From: Paenibacillus radicibacter
GTDB lineage: Bacteria; Bacillota; Bacilli; Paenibacillales; NBRC-103111
DNA: 64,000 nt
Direction of reading: 5' to 3'
Assembly: GCF_024721995.1 (NCBI RefSeq)
Contig: NZ_JANQBC010000004.1
Coordinates: forward strand, 186,001-250,000
Below, piece after piece: positions 43,913 through 52,308 of the stretch. Within the stretch, counting starts at the first letter, position 1; the number at the start of each line of letters is the position of its first letter. The position numbers and the translations under genes were made by a program. The notes beneath the pieces are model-generated. The model was not told the DNA's origin. It worked only from the letters and a program-made list of their open reading frames with translations, and made no database searches.

Positions 43913-45340
43913 TTAGAACTGGAAGTAGATGAACGTGCTCTGTTCACCTTTTAACAACATAAACAAACAGATCAAGATTACACCAGTGTATACAGCCGAA
44001 CGAATAACCGTCGGAATGCGTGTCTGCCACACGAACGACCAGGTACGGAACTTCTGTACGATGACATATTCCATCACATGCAGGGCGTAGAGCAGTACGA
44101 TTAGCACCAAATACTTGTACAAGTAAGTTGGTGTCTTTAGCGGGTTGAACCACATCATCTCCTGTAGCATATGGATCGCATTGGTCATATTCGCAGCTCG
44201 GAAGAACACCCAGCCGATGACTGTCAGATGGAAGAAGATCAGTACAGTTACGACCTTATACCAACGCTTCTTCACAAGTGAACCAAGACCGATCTTTGTT
44301 AGTAACTTACCGTACGCGCGGTGTAGGGCTGAAAGTACGCCTTGGTAGAAGCCCCACGCGATATATTTCCATGCAGCCCCATGCCATAAGCCGGAAATCG
44401 TCATCGCAAGAATAAGATTCACGTAAGCACGTGCTTTGCCTGACCTTGAACCACCAAGCGGAATATAGATATAATCCTTGATCCAGTTGGATAACGTAAT
44501 GTGCCATCTACGCCAGAACTCACTTGGATTGCTGCTCACATAAGGTGTTCTAAAGTTCACATCGAGTCTTAGCCCAAATAGAAGCCCGATCCCGATTGCC
44601 ATTTCACTATACGCAGAGAAATCGAAGTAAATCTGGAACGCGAACAAGTACGCAGCTACCCAAGATTCGGCTCCACCTAGTGCAGAACCTTTGGCGAACA
44701 ATTCAGCAACATGTGGTTCTAGCATATTGGCGAGCAGCACCTTTTTACATAAACCCATTCCGATATAGAAAAGTCCTAGCTTGATGTTGGTATGATTGAA
44801 TCGTATGGTGTTCATCGCGCGAAGCTGTGGGAAGAATTCTTTGCCCCGCAGAATAGGACCTGCCATCGAATGCGCAAATAACGAGATGAATACCCAGAAC
44901 TCAAGCAAGTTTTTACTCGGCTCCAGCTTCTTCTGATAGACATCGACCATATACGCGATGAGCTGGAACGTATAGAACGAAATCCCGATCGGCAGGATTA
45001 GATTTTCAAAAATTGTCCCTTTTAGATTCAGGTGAAGCGATAAGATGTTATCTACATTTTGCAGAAGGAATAAGGAGTACTTAAAGAAGACTAGGTTCCC
45101 AATCACAAGAACAAGTCCCGCAATTAAATACTTACGTCCATGCTTGCTAGATAATTGTCTGGATAACAAATAAGCAGTCGATACGACGACGAAGAATAGG
45201 ACCGTATATCCGACTCCTGCTACGGCATAGAACACGGAATTGGCAACCGCGAACATCGGTAGACGCAGCTTGGGAAGCGCATAGTACAGAATGAAAGCAA
45301 TGATTAGAAACCCTATGAATAGAAGAGAGCTGAACTGCAT
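43913..45340 (-). CDS. MBOAT-family O-acyltransferase (AlgI/DltB-like)
   Basis: A 475-aa polytopic membrane protein. The MBOAT signature SGLWHGAAWKYIAWGFYQG, with the catalytic His, is at about residues 315-333. NPSEFWRRWHITLSNWIKDYIYIPLGG is the invariant AlgI/PatA block. It should move acyl groups across the membrane to an exported polymer. It is 16 bp after the SGNH-like partner gene. The polymer (exopolysaccharide, wall polymer or other) is unknown; no synthase genes lie nearby, and the D-alanylation genes dltA and dltC are absent, which argues against DltB. Confidence 0.88.
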   Translation of the reverse strand: MQFSSLLFIGFLIIAFILYYALPKLRLPMFAVANSVFYAVAGVGYTVLFFVVVSTAYLLSRQLSSKHGRKYLIAGLVLVIGNLVFFKYSLFLLQNVDNILSLHLNLKGTIFENLILPIGISFYTFQLIAYMVDVYQKKLEPSKNLLEFWVFISLFAHSMAGPILRGKEFFPQLRAMNTIRFNHTNIKLGLFYIGMGLCKKVLLANMLEPHVAELFAKGSALGGAESWVAAYLFAFQIYFDFSAYSEMAIGIGLLFGLRLDVNFRTPYVSSNPSEFWRRWHITLSNWIKDYIYIPLGGSRSGKARAYVNLILAMTISGLWHGAAWKYIAWGFYQGVLSALHRAYGKLLTKIGLGSLVKKRWYKVVTVLIFFHLTVIGWVFFRAANMTNAIHMLQEMMWFNPLKTPTYLYKYLVLIVLLYALHVMEYVIVQKFRTWSFVWQTRIPTVIRSAVYTGVILICLFMLLKGEQSTFIYFQF

Positions 45341-45356
45341 GTACGGTCACGACTCC

Positions 45357-46550
45357 TTATTGTTTCTGATTCCATGAGGACCAGAGATGCCCAGCAAGCT
45401 GCTGATAACCTTCTTTGGTATAATGCGTGTGGTCAGAGAACAGCTTGGATGAGATAACCCCTTGCATGTTCACGTAATTCACAGGCTGACTCGCAAAAAA
45501 TGCATCTAACTTCTTCAAGTTGTCGATATACCCTGGTGTTGTAATATAAGCTTTGGACAAGTCATCATTAATGCCTGACATGAAAATTAGGGTCTTCTTC
45601 CCCTTCTGATGCTCGAAAATGCGATTCATCATGTACACATTAGGATTGTTCTCCGTCATGTCGAATGGTTTATCGATAAATCCACTCATGTACTCGGGTT
45701 TCTTGAGTAGCTCTGCTAAACCTTCCTTCTCATACCAAGGTCTCGTATCCCCAAGCACGTCATCTGGCTCGATGCCTTTCGTAATTCGATTATAGGCAAC
45801 CTTCAAATCGTGATGGATAAAATCACGGTACGCATACATCGGCACATGATTCCACACATTGCGAGATAAATAGTCCGTAAAGCGAGTCCATGTACTGCCT
45901 TCCTTATAACCATTTAGCTTAAGCTGTGGCAGCACGTGCTGGAATGATGTTTGGTCCGCGTATTTCAGATCATTTTTCAGCCAAAAAACAACCGGTGGGT
46001 CAGGAGTACGAGCTACAAAACTAGAGTATCGAACGTCCATGATCACGTTATCGGTCGAGATGTTGCGTTCATCTAACTTAAGCAGCAATGTGTATATATC
46101 GCCAGATTGCATAGCTGGAATCGATAGATTAAATACCGCAGGTCTTGATGATTCATCCGGATGTGACTGCTTAATTTCTTGTTCGATAAAATAGGACAGC
46201 GAATCACCCGAGCGAACTGGCGTGCTGAATGTTACAGAGTCTCCAAGAATGATAATGTAATCTTTCAGATTGTTCTTCTTAATGTCAGCTGCCATTGCAT
46301 CAATGACCACATCAACATTGCGCGGATTATCTTTAAACAAGTTATAATCCATGCGGTAATGATAGAGACGATCAAGCGAGTACCACGAACTAATCCCCCA
46401 CTGTACAAGCAGGAAGAACACGACGATGTAGATGCCGCTAATCAAACTCTTTCTTGCCGTTCTTACTTTGGATAGCTTCATTCTTGCAGTTGCTGTTTGA
46501 GGTGGTGCAATTGTTGGCTGTTTCGTAATCGGGATCTGCGGAATCGCCAT
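45357..46550 (-). CDS. Membrane-anchored SGNH-like O-acetylation partner (AlgJ/DltD-like)
   Basis: A 397-aa protein with a Pro/Thr-rich cytoplasmic N-terminus, one membrane anchor (ISGIYIVVFFLLVQWGISSW, about 37-56) and an extracytoplasmic SGNH-like domain. The block I motif is IILGDSVTFS and the C-terminal Asp-x-x-His equivalent is FSDHTHYTKEGYQQL. Paired with the MBOAT gene it forms a two-gene unit that acylates a surface polymer. First gene of the operon. Confidence 0.8.
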   Translation of the reverse strand: MAIPQIPITKQPTIAPPQTATARMKLSKVRTARKSLISGIYIVVFFLLVQWGISSWYSLDRLYHYRMDYNLFKDNPRNVDVVIDAMAADIKKNNLKDYIIILGDSVTFSTPVRSGDSLSYFIEQEIKQSHPDESSRPAVFNLSIPAMQSGDIYTLLLKLDERNISTDNVIMDVRYSSFVARTPDPPVVFWLKNDLKYADQTSFQHVLPQLKLNGYKEGSTWTRFTDYLSRNVWNHVPMYAYRDFIHHDLKVAYNRITKGIEPDDVLGDTRPWYEKEGLAELLKKPEYMSGFIDKPFDMTENNPNVYMMNRIFEHQKGKKTLIFMSGINDDLSKAYITTPGYIDNLKKLDAFFASQPVNYVNMQGVISSKLFSDHTHYTKEGYQQLAGHLWSSWNQKQ

Positions 46551-46617
46551 GTCTCATTTCCTTTCAACATCAATCATCAATATAACTGATTTTATTTTAT
46601 TTTCTGATAAATTGTCT

Positions 46618-46664
46618 ACAAAAAAAGAACTATTCTCTTGTTTAGACACAAAAGAGAATAGTTC
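46618..46664 (-). terminator. Terminator of the mutarotase-fold gene
   Basis: Minus-strand GGAACTATTCTCTT and AAGAGAATAGTTC pair and are followed by seven T residues. Confidence 0.9.
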
Positions 46665-46680
46665 CTTGGATTATCTTCGA

Positions 46681-47610
46681 TTAGATAAGGTTTTTGAGCT
46701 TCTGTTCTAATAGGTCCTGATCGGTAATCGGCAAGTCTTCAGTCACTCGAATTAAAGCCCACTTTTCCTGATGATCGCATGCCTCTTGTGGCTGCAAGGT
46801 TTGAAGTGCACCAAGCGATTCAAGCTCTAGGATAATGTCATTCGTATAGCACTCGAACGACACGTTATGGTCTGGATAAGTCACATTGATATCGTGATTG
46901 TGGTACTTCACGAACAAGCTGTTGTTCTTGTAATACGCCGCCCAACCTGCTTCGTTGTTCGTTCCTAGCTTGAAGGAGTCTTTCTCAGTCGGGTCCTGCT
47001 GAATGAAGATGAACTTATCGCCCCAAGTAACACGCGGGTCGTTCATCTTGCTATACGGCCATAGGGATACGATACGATTCGGCAAGAAGCCTGTCTCACG
47101 CGATGTTTGCGGAATAATCGCAGTTCCATCCGTTGACATGACTGTGATCGCCCATGGTGCAAGCTCGATTGGCCAAGCATTCACATTCACAATCTTGTGA
47201 TCAATCGTGACTTCGCCAGTTGTAGGGTTCATCTGAATCGTAATTGTCTTCTGTACACCGTTCCATTGTTCAACATCAGCAGTAAAGATCGCACCGTTCT
47301 CGATAAGTTCATAACTTACAGGATTGTTGTCTGGGTAGTACGTACGTGGTGATGCCTCAGGGCTTGTCCATAGTCGATGACCGCCGTACAGCTTCCAGCC
47401 TCCACCGCCGAATACGTCGAATTGTTCGCCGTCTTGTCTAATCTTCGCTTCTGTATCTTCAAGTAATAGGTTCTCTTCGCCATTAAATCCAAATCGAATA
47501 ATGCGAGGTCCAAGGTCTAACGTTACGACTAGCTCTACTGTGCCGTTCGTTAGGAATAAACATTCGCCCCACTGCCCATACGTATCTTTGGTAATTATTG
47601 TATTGCTCAT
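46681..47610 (-). CDS. Galactose-mutarotase-fold protein (DUF4380-like)
   Basis: A 309-aa soluble protein that looks like a beta-sandwich of the aldose-1-epimerase superfamily: GTVELVVTLDLGPRIIRFGFNGEENLL, GGGGWKLYGGHRLWTSPEA, and PWAITVMSTDG fit the DUF4380 group. Such proteins probably bind or isomerise a sugar; no substrate is visible. It lacks a signal peptide. AAGGAGCG lies upstream of the ATG. Monocistronic. Confidence 0.65.
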   Translation of the reverse strand: MSNTIITKDTYGQWGECLFLTNGTVELVVTLDLGPRIIRFGFNGEENLLLEDTEAKIRQDGEQFDVFGGGGWKLYGGHRLWTSPEASPRTYYPDNNPVSYELIENGAIFTADVEQWNGVQKTITIQMNPTTGEVTIDHKIVNVNAWPIELAPWAITVMSTDGTAIIPQTSRETGFLPNRIVSLWPYSKMNDPRVTWGDKFIFIQQDPTEKDSFKLGTNNEAGWAAYYKNNSLFVKYHNHDINVTYPDHNVSFECYTNDIILELESLGALQTLQPQEACDHQEKWALIRVTEDLPITDQDLLEQKLKNLI

Positions 47611-47852
47611 GATGAAATCGCTCCTTCCATGATTGCGCTTACAGATATGAGTGTGCGCTTAAAAGTTTGGGTCACTACAGAGAAAAAAGCACTTCCGGTC
47701 GCTGTCTCAATCGTGAATTTTGAATTTATTTTATGGTTGTTTCACGATTTCAAAGGCGAACACTTCGTTCCTACAGTGCATTTTTACTCTTCCGTTAAAC
47801 CTTTAATCTCACACTTAAATAGTATACGCGAATCTGGATTCGCTGGGAAATA
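47611..47852. other. Intergenic stretch without a supported gene
   Basis: Between the mutarotase-fold gene and the rocA terminator I see only a 74-codon plus-strand open frame (47629-47853) with no ribosome site. No promoter or repeat was recognised apart from the expected minus-strand promoter of the mutarotase-fold gene, which was not pinned down. Confidence 0.5.
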
Positions 47853-47906
47853 AAAAAGATGGCAACTGAGTTACAGGATGAAATCCTGACTCGGTTGCCG
47901 TCTTAG
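47853..47906 (-). terminator. Terminator of rocA
   Basis: Minus-strand AAGACGGCAACCGAGTCAGGAT and ATCCTGTAACTCAGTTGCCATCTT (quoted in two parts) form a very long stem followed by TTTTATTT. Confidence 0.9.
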
Positions 47907-47926
47907 TTCAAAAGAATAATTAAAAT

Positions 47927-49474
47927 TTAGAATTTCTCGGATACTAGCTTCGCTTGTGTGAACAGCATTAGGTAGTCGCGACCGCCGGCTTTGGAGTCTG
48001 TACCGGACATGTTGAAGCCGCCGAATGGGTGTACGCCTACAAGTGCGCCTGTACATTTACGGTTGAAGTACAAGTTACCACAGTGCATATGGTTGCGTGC
48101 ATACTCCAAGTGCTCTCTGTTGTTCGACAAGAACGCACCTGTTAGACCGTACTCTGTGTTGTTGAAGATGTCGATTGCATGCTTGTAGTCTGTTGCTTTG
48201 CAAACGGCTAGAACAGGTCCGAAGATTTCTTCGTGCATGATTTTCGCATCTTCCGCACAGTCAGCAAATACAGTTGGCTGGATGTAGTAGCCATTGCCTT
48301 CTGCTTTGTCTCCACCTGCTACTAGGCGACCTTCGCCTTTGCCGATTTCGATGAATTCAAGCACTTTATTATAAGCATTAACGTCGATTACTGGACCGTT
48401 AGGAGCATTCTCTTCTGCTAAACCTACGCGAAGGGCTTGTGTCTTCGCAACAACTTTCTCCAATACTTCATCATAGATGTCTTGGTGTACGATTGCTCTG
48501 GAACCTGCGGAACACTTCTGTCCTTGGAAACCGAATGCGGATGCTACGATTGCTGTTGCTGCTTCTTCTGCGTCATATGATGCATCAACGACTACTGCAT
48601 CTTTACCACCCATCTCAGCCACTAAACGCTTCATCCACTTCTGACCAGGTGCTTGCTTCGCGATACGCTCATTGATGCGAAGACCCACTTCACGGGAACC
48701 TGTGAAGGAGATAAAGCGAGTGCTATTGTGGTCAACTAAGTAGTCACCAATTTCGCTACCGGAACCTGGAACGAAGTTGATTACACCTGCAGGAAGACCG
48801 ATCTCTTCCATAAGTTCAACGAATTTCGCTGCGATGATTGGAGATGTGGAAGCTGGCTTCAAGATGACTGTATTACCCGATACCAACGCTGCACAAGTCA
48901 TACCTGCCATGATCGCAAGTGGGAAGTTCCACGGTGGAATAACTACACCCACGCCTAGTGGAATATATGTTAGACGGTTGTCTTCTCCATCAAGTGCTAC
49001 AAGTGGTTGTGGCTCTGCATAACGGATCATCTCACGGCCATAGAACTCCATGAAGTCGATAGCTTCCGCCACGTCTGCATCTGCTTCGCCCCAGTTCTTA
49101 CCTACTTCGTATACGAGCCATGAAGCGAACTCGAACTTACGACGACGCATAACTGCTGCTGCTTTGAACAAGTAGCCTGCACGTGCTTGCGCGTCTACAA
49201 AACGCCATGTTTCGAATGTGTGAAGTGCTGCTTGCATCGCTTGCTCAGCAAGTGCTTGATCCGCTTGGGATACAGCACCTACCAATTGATCCAAATCGCC
49301 TGGGTTGATGGACTTAATGGAACGTTCAGTCGTTACCTTCTCGCCACCGATTACAAGCGGGTAAGATTGACCTAATTGACCTTTAACTTTGCGAAGCGTG
49401 CTTTCCATTGCTTCCTTGTGAACTGGGTTTGTAAAATCTGTGAATGGTTCTACACGGTATGGAGTAACTGCCAT
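47927..49474 (-). CDS. rocA: L-glutamate gamma-semialdehyde (P5C) dehydrogenase
   Basis: A 515-aa aldehyde dehydrogenase. The catalytic Cys is in [12 protein letters not shown], the general-base Glu in [14 protein letters not shown], and the NAD-binding region has [11 protein letters not shown] and [12 protein letters not shown]-terminal [14 protein letters not shown] and overall length match RocA/PutC of Bacillota. It oxidises P5C semialdehyde to glutamate, the second step of proline breakdown. It follows putB after a structured 209-bp spacer. GGGGGAAA precedes the ATG. Confidence 0.93.
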   Translation of the reverse strand: MAVTPYRVEPFTDFTNPVHKEAMESTLRKVKGQLGQSYPLVIGGEKVTTERSIKSINPGDLDQLVGAVSQADQALAEQAMQAALHTFETWRFVDAQARAGYLFKAAAVMRRRKFEFASWLVYEVGKNWGEADADVAEAIDFMEFYGREMIRYAEPQPLVALDGEDNRLTYIPLGVGVVIPPWNFPLAIMAGMTCAALVSGNTVILKPASTSPIIAAKFVELMEEIGLPAGVINFVPGSGSEIGDYLVDHNSTRFISFTGSREVGLRINERIAKQAPGQKWMKRLVAEMGGKDAVVVDASYDAEEAATAIVASAFGFQGQKCSAGSRAIVHQDIYDEVLEKVVAKTQALRVGLAEENAPNGPVIDVNAYNKVLEFIEIGKGEGRLVAGGDKAEGNGYYIQPTVFADCAEDAKIMHEEIFGPVLAVCKATDYKHAIDIFNNTEYGLTGAFLSNNREHLEYARNHMHCGNLYFNRKCTGALVGVHPFGGFNMSGTDSKAGGRDYLMLFTQAKLVSEKF

Positions 49475-49544
49475 TGATATTTCCCCCTAAAATTTTATTA
49501 AAAAATGTATGTTAACCAAAGTTAGCTCTGAATCGCTAAACGGA

Positions 49545-49644
49545 GGAAAAAGATGCACTGGAAGGCGAATTGAAAGAGCGAAAACTCCTTAAAATCAATT
49601 CAAATTTCGCGATTTCACTGGAGCCTGGAAGTGTATCTTTTTCC
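49545..49644. repeat. Nested inverted repeats in the putB-rocA spacer
   Basis: GGAAAAAGATGCACT (49545-49559) pairs with AGTGTATCTTTTTCC (49630-49644) with a single G-U or A-C position. Inside it, GAATTGA (49567-49573) pairs with TCAATTC (49595-49601). TCCAGTG also occurs twice on the minus strand, allowing alternative folds. No clean T-run terminator is formed. Confidence 0.6.
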
Positions 49645-49683
49645 GCAGTGATGTAACTTTTTGAACAACTACATGACCTAAAA

Positions 49684-50604
49684 TTATCTTTTGAACATGG
49701 ATTTAAGAACGAACCATACGTTAGCAGGACGCTCAGCCAAGCGACGCATGAAGTAGCCGTACCAATCATTGCCGTAAGGTACATACACACGCATCGTATA
49801 ACCATCGTTTGCAAGTGACTTCTGTTGCCCAACTTTAATGCCATAAAGCATCTGGAACTCAAACTGAGAGTTCGGGATGTTATGCTTCTTCACGAACTGC
49901 TTCACATGATTAATCACATTCTCGTCATGTGTTGCGATAGCCGCATAGTTGCCATTCATAAGATGCTGCTCGATGATTTTATTATAGTTCGCATCCACAT
50001 CAGCTTTGCGTGGGAATGCCACTTCAGCAGGTTCTTTGTACGCTCCCTTTACAAGGCGCAGGTTCGGCTTCACTCGGTTCAATGCTTCGATATCCGCCTC
50101 ACTCTTATATAGGTAAGCTTGAATCACAATACCGATTGTCTCGCCATACGTCTCGCGAAGTTCGTAGAAAATATCTAGTGAAGCTTCGTTACGCGCATGG
50201 TCTTCCATATCTATCCGTACAAAATTTCCATACTGCTTCGCACGATCCAAAATTTGACGCATGTTGTCCATGCACAGCTCTCTAGAGATGTCTAAACCAA
50301 GGGAAGTCATTTTCAAGGATAAGTTCGACTTTACTTTCGCTTCATGAATGGCATCTAAGGTGCGAATACAACAGTCCGTCCCGTGAAGCGTCTCTTCCTT
50401 CGTTGACACGAATTCACCGAGGTGATCCAGTGTTGCAACAATACCGAGCTTATTGAGTTCTCTTACCGCATCGATTGCCTCAGCAATTTGCTCTCCAGCT
50501 ACGAAGCGACTCGCTCCAAAACGCAAACCATACTTCTTCGCTGCGCGATTTGCTAATTTGTTTTTGGATAAGAAGAGAAACGTATTTTGCAGTAACGCTT
50601 CCAT
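49684..50604 (-). CDS. putB: Proline dehydrogenase
   Basis: A 306-aa monofunctional FAD-dependent proline dehydrogenase. Conserved segments are RFVAGEQIAEAI, ATLDHLGE, VRIDMEDH, RLVKGAYKEPAEVAFP, ATHDENVI, FEFQMLYGIK and the C-terminal YFMRRLAERPANVWF, which carries the Arg pair that holds the proline carboxylate. It oxidises proline to P5C at the membrane, passing electrons to the quinone pool. GGGAGGC lies upstream of the ATG. Its promoter is a near-consensus sigma-A element. Confidence 0.94.
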   Translation of the reverse strand: MEALLQNTFLFLSKNKLANRAAKKYGLRFGASRFVAGEQIAEAIDAVRELNKLGIVATLDHLGEFVSTKEETLHGTDCCIRTLDAIHEAKVKSNLSLKMTSLGLDISRELCMDNMRQILDRAKQYGNFVRIDMEDHARNEASLDIFYELRETYGETIGIVIQAYLYKSEADIEALNRVKPNLRLVKGAYKEPAEVAFPRKADVDANYNKIIEQHLMNGNYAAIATHDENVINHVKQFVKKHNIPNSQFEFQMLYGIKVGQQKSLANDGYTMRVYVPYGNDWYGYFMRRLAERPANVWFVLKSMFKR

Positions 50605-50670
50605 GTATTAATTTTGCCTCCCTCATTCAGAAAGTGTCAGTTTTTAAACAATTATGAATGTTTTGATTAA

Positions 50671-50699
50671 ATTATAATCATAATTATGATAACTGTAAA
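50671..50699 (-). promoter_or_regulatory. putB promoter with 14-bp palindrome in the spacer
   Basis: On the minus strand TTTACA (50694-50699) and TATAAT (50671-50676) are exactly 17 bp apart. The spacer contains the perfect palindrome ATCATAATTATGAT (50677-50690). A regulator bound there would touch both hexamers. Confidence 0.7.
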
Positions 50700-50754
50700 C
50701 ACTTACATTCAAAATCATAAAAATATTCTGAAAACATTTAGGTCATGTTGGGAA

Positions 50755-50802
50755 TTGAACTTTTATACGGCGTTATATATACTAGAATCACTATTTATAC
50801 GG
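50755..50802 (+). promoter_or_regulatory. Promoter of the PAS/AAA regulator with TTTATACGG direct repeats
   Basis: TTGAAC (50755-50760) and TATACT (50778-50783) are 17 bp apart. TTTATACGG occurs at 50762-50770 in the spacer and again at 50794-50802 just after the expected start, 32 bp (three helical turns) apart. This suggests control by a dimeric or looping regulator, possibly the gene's own product. Confidence 0.6.
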
Positions 50803-50847
50803 ATAATTTAGAAGATTTAATCTCACAAATGATAGGGTGGTGACGTA

Positions 50848-52161
50848 ATGTTCGACACAATGTCCAAAATGAAGTCATTTATGTCCGCTATTCTCGCTGG
50901 CGTAAACGATGCGGTTACCGTCGTCGATACGGAAGGAGTGGTTTTATATTGGAACGATGCTGCTGAACGTACATATGGAATCACAACTCAAGAAATTGTG
51001 GGACAGCATGTCGGTCATTTTTTTCAAAAAGAATCCGTTATGCTCTATCAAGTCATGGAAAGTAGAAGTCCCGTTCATCAGGTGTATCACGAACCAAGAC
51101 CCGATATGCATGTGATGATTAATGCACTTCCGGTCTTTGATGACGATGGCAGCTTGCTTGGGGCAATTTCAATTGAACAGAACATTTCGCAATATGTGCA
51201 GCTCAATGGTGAGCTTTATGATAAGACAAACAGTGAACAGCTTAGCAGTTCTGGGTTTCCTTTTAAAAAAGAAGAGATCGATGCAGTGTCCGACCTTGGT
51301 CGCCTCAACTTCCCTCTACTATTAACAGGTGATTCAGGTGTCGGTAAACGGGCCCTTGCCCAGTGGCTATCTCGTAGTAGTGGTAAAAGCAGTAACTTCG
51401 TTTCGATTAGCTGCAGTTCTGTTCCGGGTGGATTAATGGAGTCTGAATTGTTCGGTCTAGAAGGTGGTGTATTGAACGATAATGCAACAACCCGTACTGG
51501 TAAGCTAGAAGATGCGGCTAGTGGCTCTGTATTCCTGAAGGATCTACACGCGCTGCCTCCAAGTACCCAGGAAAAATTAGCACACGCGATCAGTACAGGA
51601 GAATTTACTCGCGTTGGTGGCTCCACTCCGGTTACGATGAGTTGCCGTATATTCGCATCCGTGCCGAGTGATTACGAGCAATTAGTTGAATGCGGAGATC
51701 TACTCAAGGAATTATTCTATGCGTTCCAAATTAAACATGTGCCTTCACTCGCACAGCGCAAGCATGACATTCCTGAACTCAGTCGAATGTTCTTACAGGA
51801 TGCTGCAAGGCGCATTGGCAAGCCAGTTCCGATCCTAACTGCAGAAATCGTCACAACACTCACTTCATTCGACTGGCCGGGCAATATGCCACAGTTCAAA
51901 CATGCGATGGAGCATATCTTGATCGCTTCGCAAAACGGAGTTGTCACGATGCAAGATCTACCTCCTACTATTAAGGTAACAACGCTCACGAACCTCACGG
52001 AGCAGTCTATGCCACTGAACGTGCAAGCCGATCAGATCGAACGCGCCCGAATTAAGGAAGCTCTAACGGTTACAAAAGGTAATAAGTCCAAGACAGCGCG
52101 TTTACTTGCGATTTCTAGAGGGGCGTTATACTACAAGATGAAGCAGCATAATTTAGAATAA
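50848..52161 (+). CDS. PAS-AAA-Fis regulator with degenerate sigma-54 activator core
   Basis: A 437-aa protein with a PAS domain (about 12-120), an AAA+ domain of the enhancer-binding type (about 145-370) and a Fis-type helix-turn-helix (about 390-437, KGNKSKTARLLAISRGALYYKMKQ). Walker A TGDSGVGK is intact. The GAFTGA loop is replaced by GVLNDN in ESELFGLEGG..., Walker B reads SVFLKDL instead of TLFLDE, and the arginine-finger region reads LLKELFYAFQ. It is probably not a sigma-54 activator, resembling TyrR in this respect. Divergent from putB, so a proline-catabolism regulator is likely. Confidence 0.82.
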   Translation: MFDTMSKMKSFMSAILAGVNDAVTVVDTEGVVLYWNDAAERTYGITTQEIVGQHVGHFFQKESVMLYQVMESRSPVHQVYHEPRPDMHVMINALPVFDDDGSLLGAISIEQNISQYVQLNGELYDKTNSEQLSSSGFPFKKEEIDAVSDLGRLNFPLLLTGDSGVGKRALAQWLSRSSGKSSNFVSISCSSVPGGLMESELFGLEGGVLNDNATTRTGKLEDAASGSVFLKDLHALPPSTQEKLAHAISTGEFTRVGGSTPVTMSCRIFASVPSDYEQLVECGDLLKELFYAFQIKHVPSLAQRKHDIPELSRMFLQDAARRIGKPVPILTAEIVTTLTSFDWPGNMPQFKHAMEHILIASQNGVVTMQDLPPTIKVTTLTNLTEQSMPLNVQADQIERARIKEALTVTKGNKSKTARLLAISRGALYYKMKQHNLE

Positions 52162-52163
52162 AT

Positions 52164-52212
52164 AAAGCCACTTTTCACATAATGGAATCGACCATTAAGG
52201 AAAAGTGGCTTT
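52164..52212 (+). terminator. Terminator of the PAS/AAA regulator gene
   Basis: AAAGCCACTTTT and AAAAGTGGCTTT pair around an inner ATGG/CCAT stem and are followed by CATTT. Confidence 0.82.
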
Positions 52213-52245
52213 CATTTAACAAGGCTAAAGTTACAACCTTGTCAT

Positions 52246-52274
52246 TTGATAACGGGTTCTCTAAACGGTATAAT
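52246..52274 (+). promoter_or_regulatory. Sigma-A promoter of the AI-2E-family gene
   Basis: TTGATA (52246-52251) and TATAAT (52269-52274) are 17 bp apart. The TTG in the -35 also opens the longest reading frame here, which shows that this apparent upstream start is not used. Confidence 0.8.
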
Positions 52275-52308
52275 GGGTTCAAAAATACAATCTCGGATAG
52301 GAGCGTTT

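Noticed and set aside
47629-47853. 74-codon plus-strand frame between the mutarotase-fold gene and rocA
   Set aside because: No ribosome site before its ATG, no promoter, and no recognisable protein features; it ends in the rocA terminator.
49536-49862. 108-codon minus-strand frame overlapping the putB 3' end
   Set aside because: It lies mostly inside putB in another frame and has no ribosome site; the spacer part is explained by inverted repeats.
50605-50847. Sigma-54 (-24/-12) promoter for putB
   Set aside because: Looked for TGGCAC-N5-TTGC on the minus strand; only a poor match (TGACAC...GAATG) exists, while a near-consensus sigma-A promoter is present.
52246-52308. Upstream TTG start for the AI-2E-family gene
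   Set aside because: The TTG belongs to the -35 element TTGATA of a TTGATA-17-TATAAT promoter.
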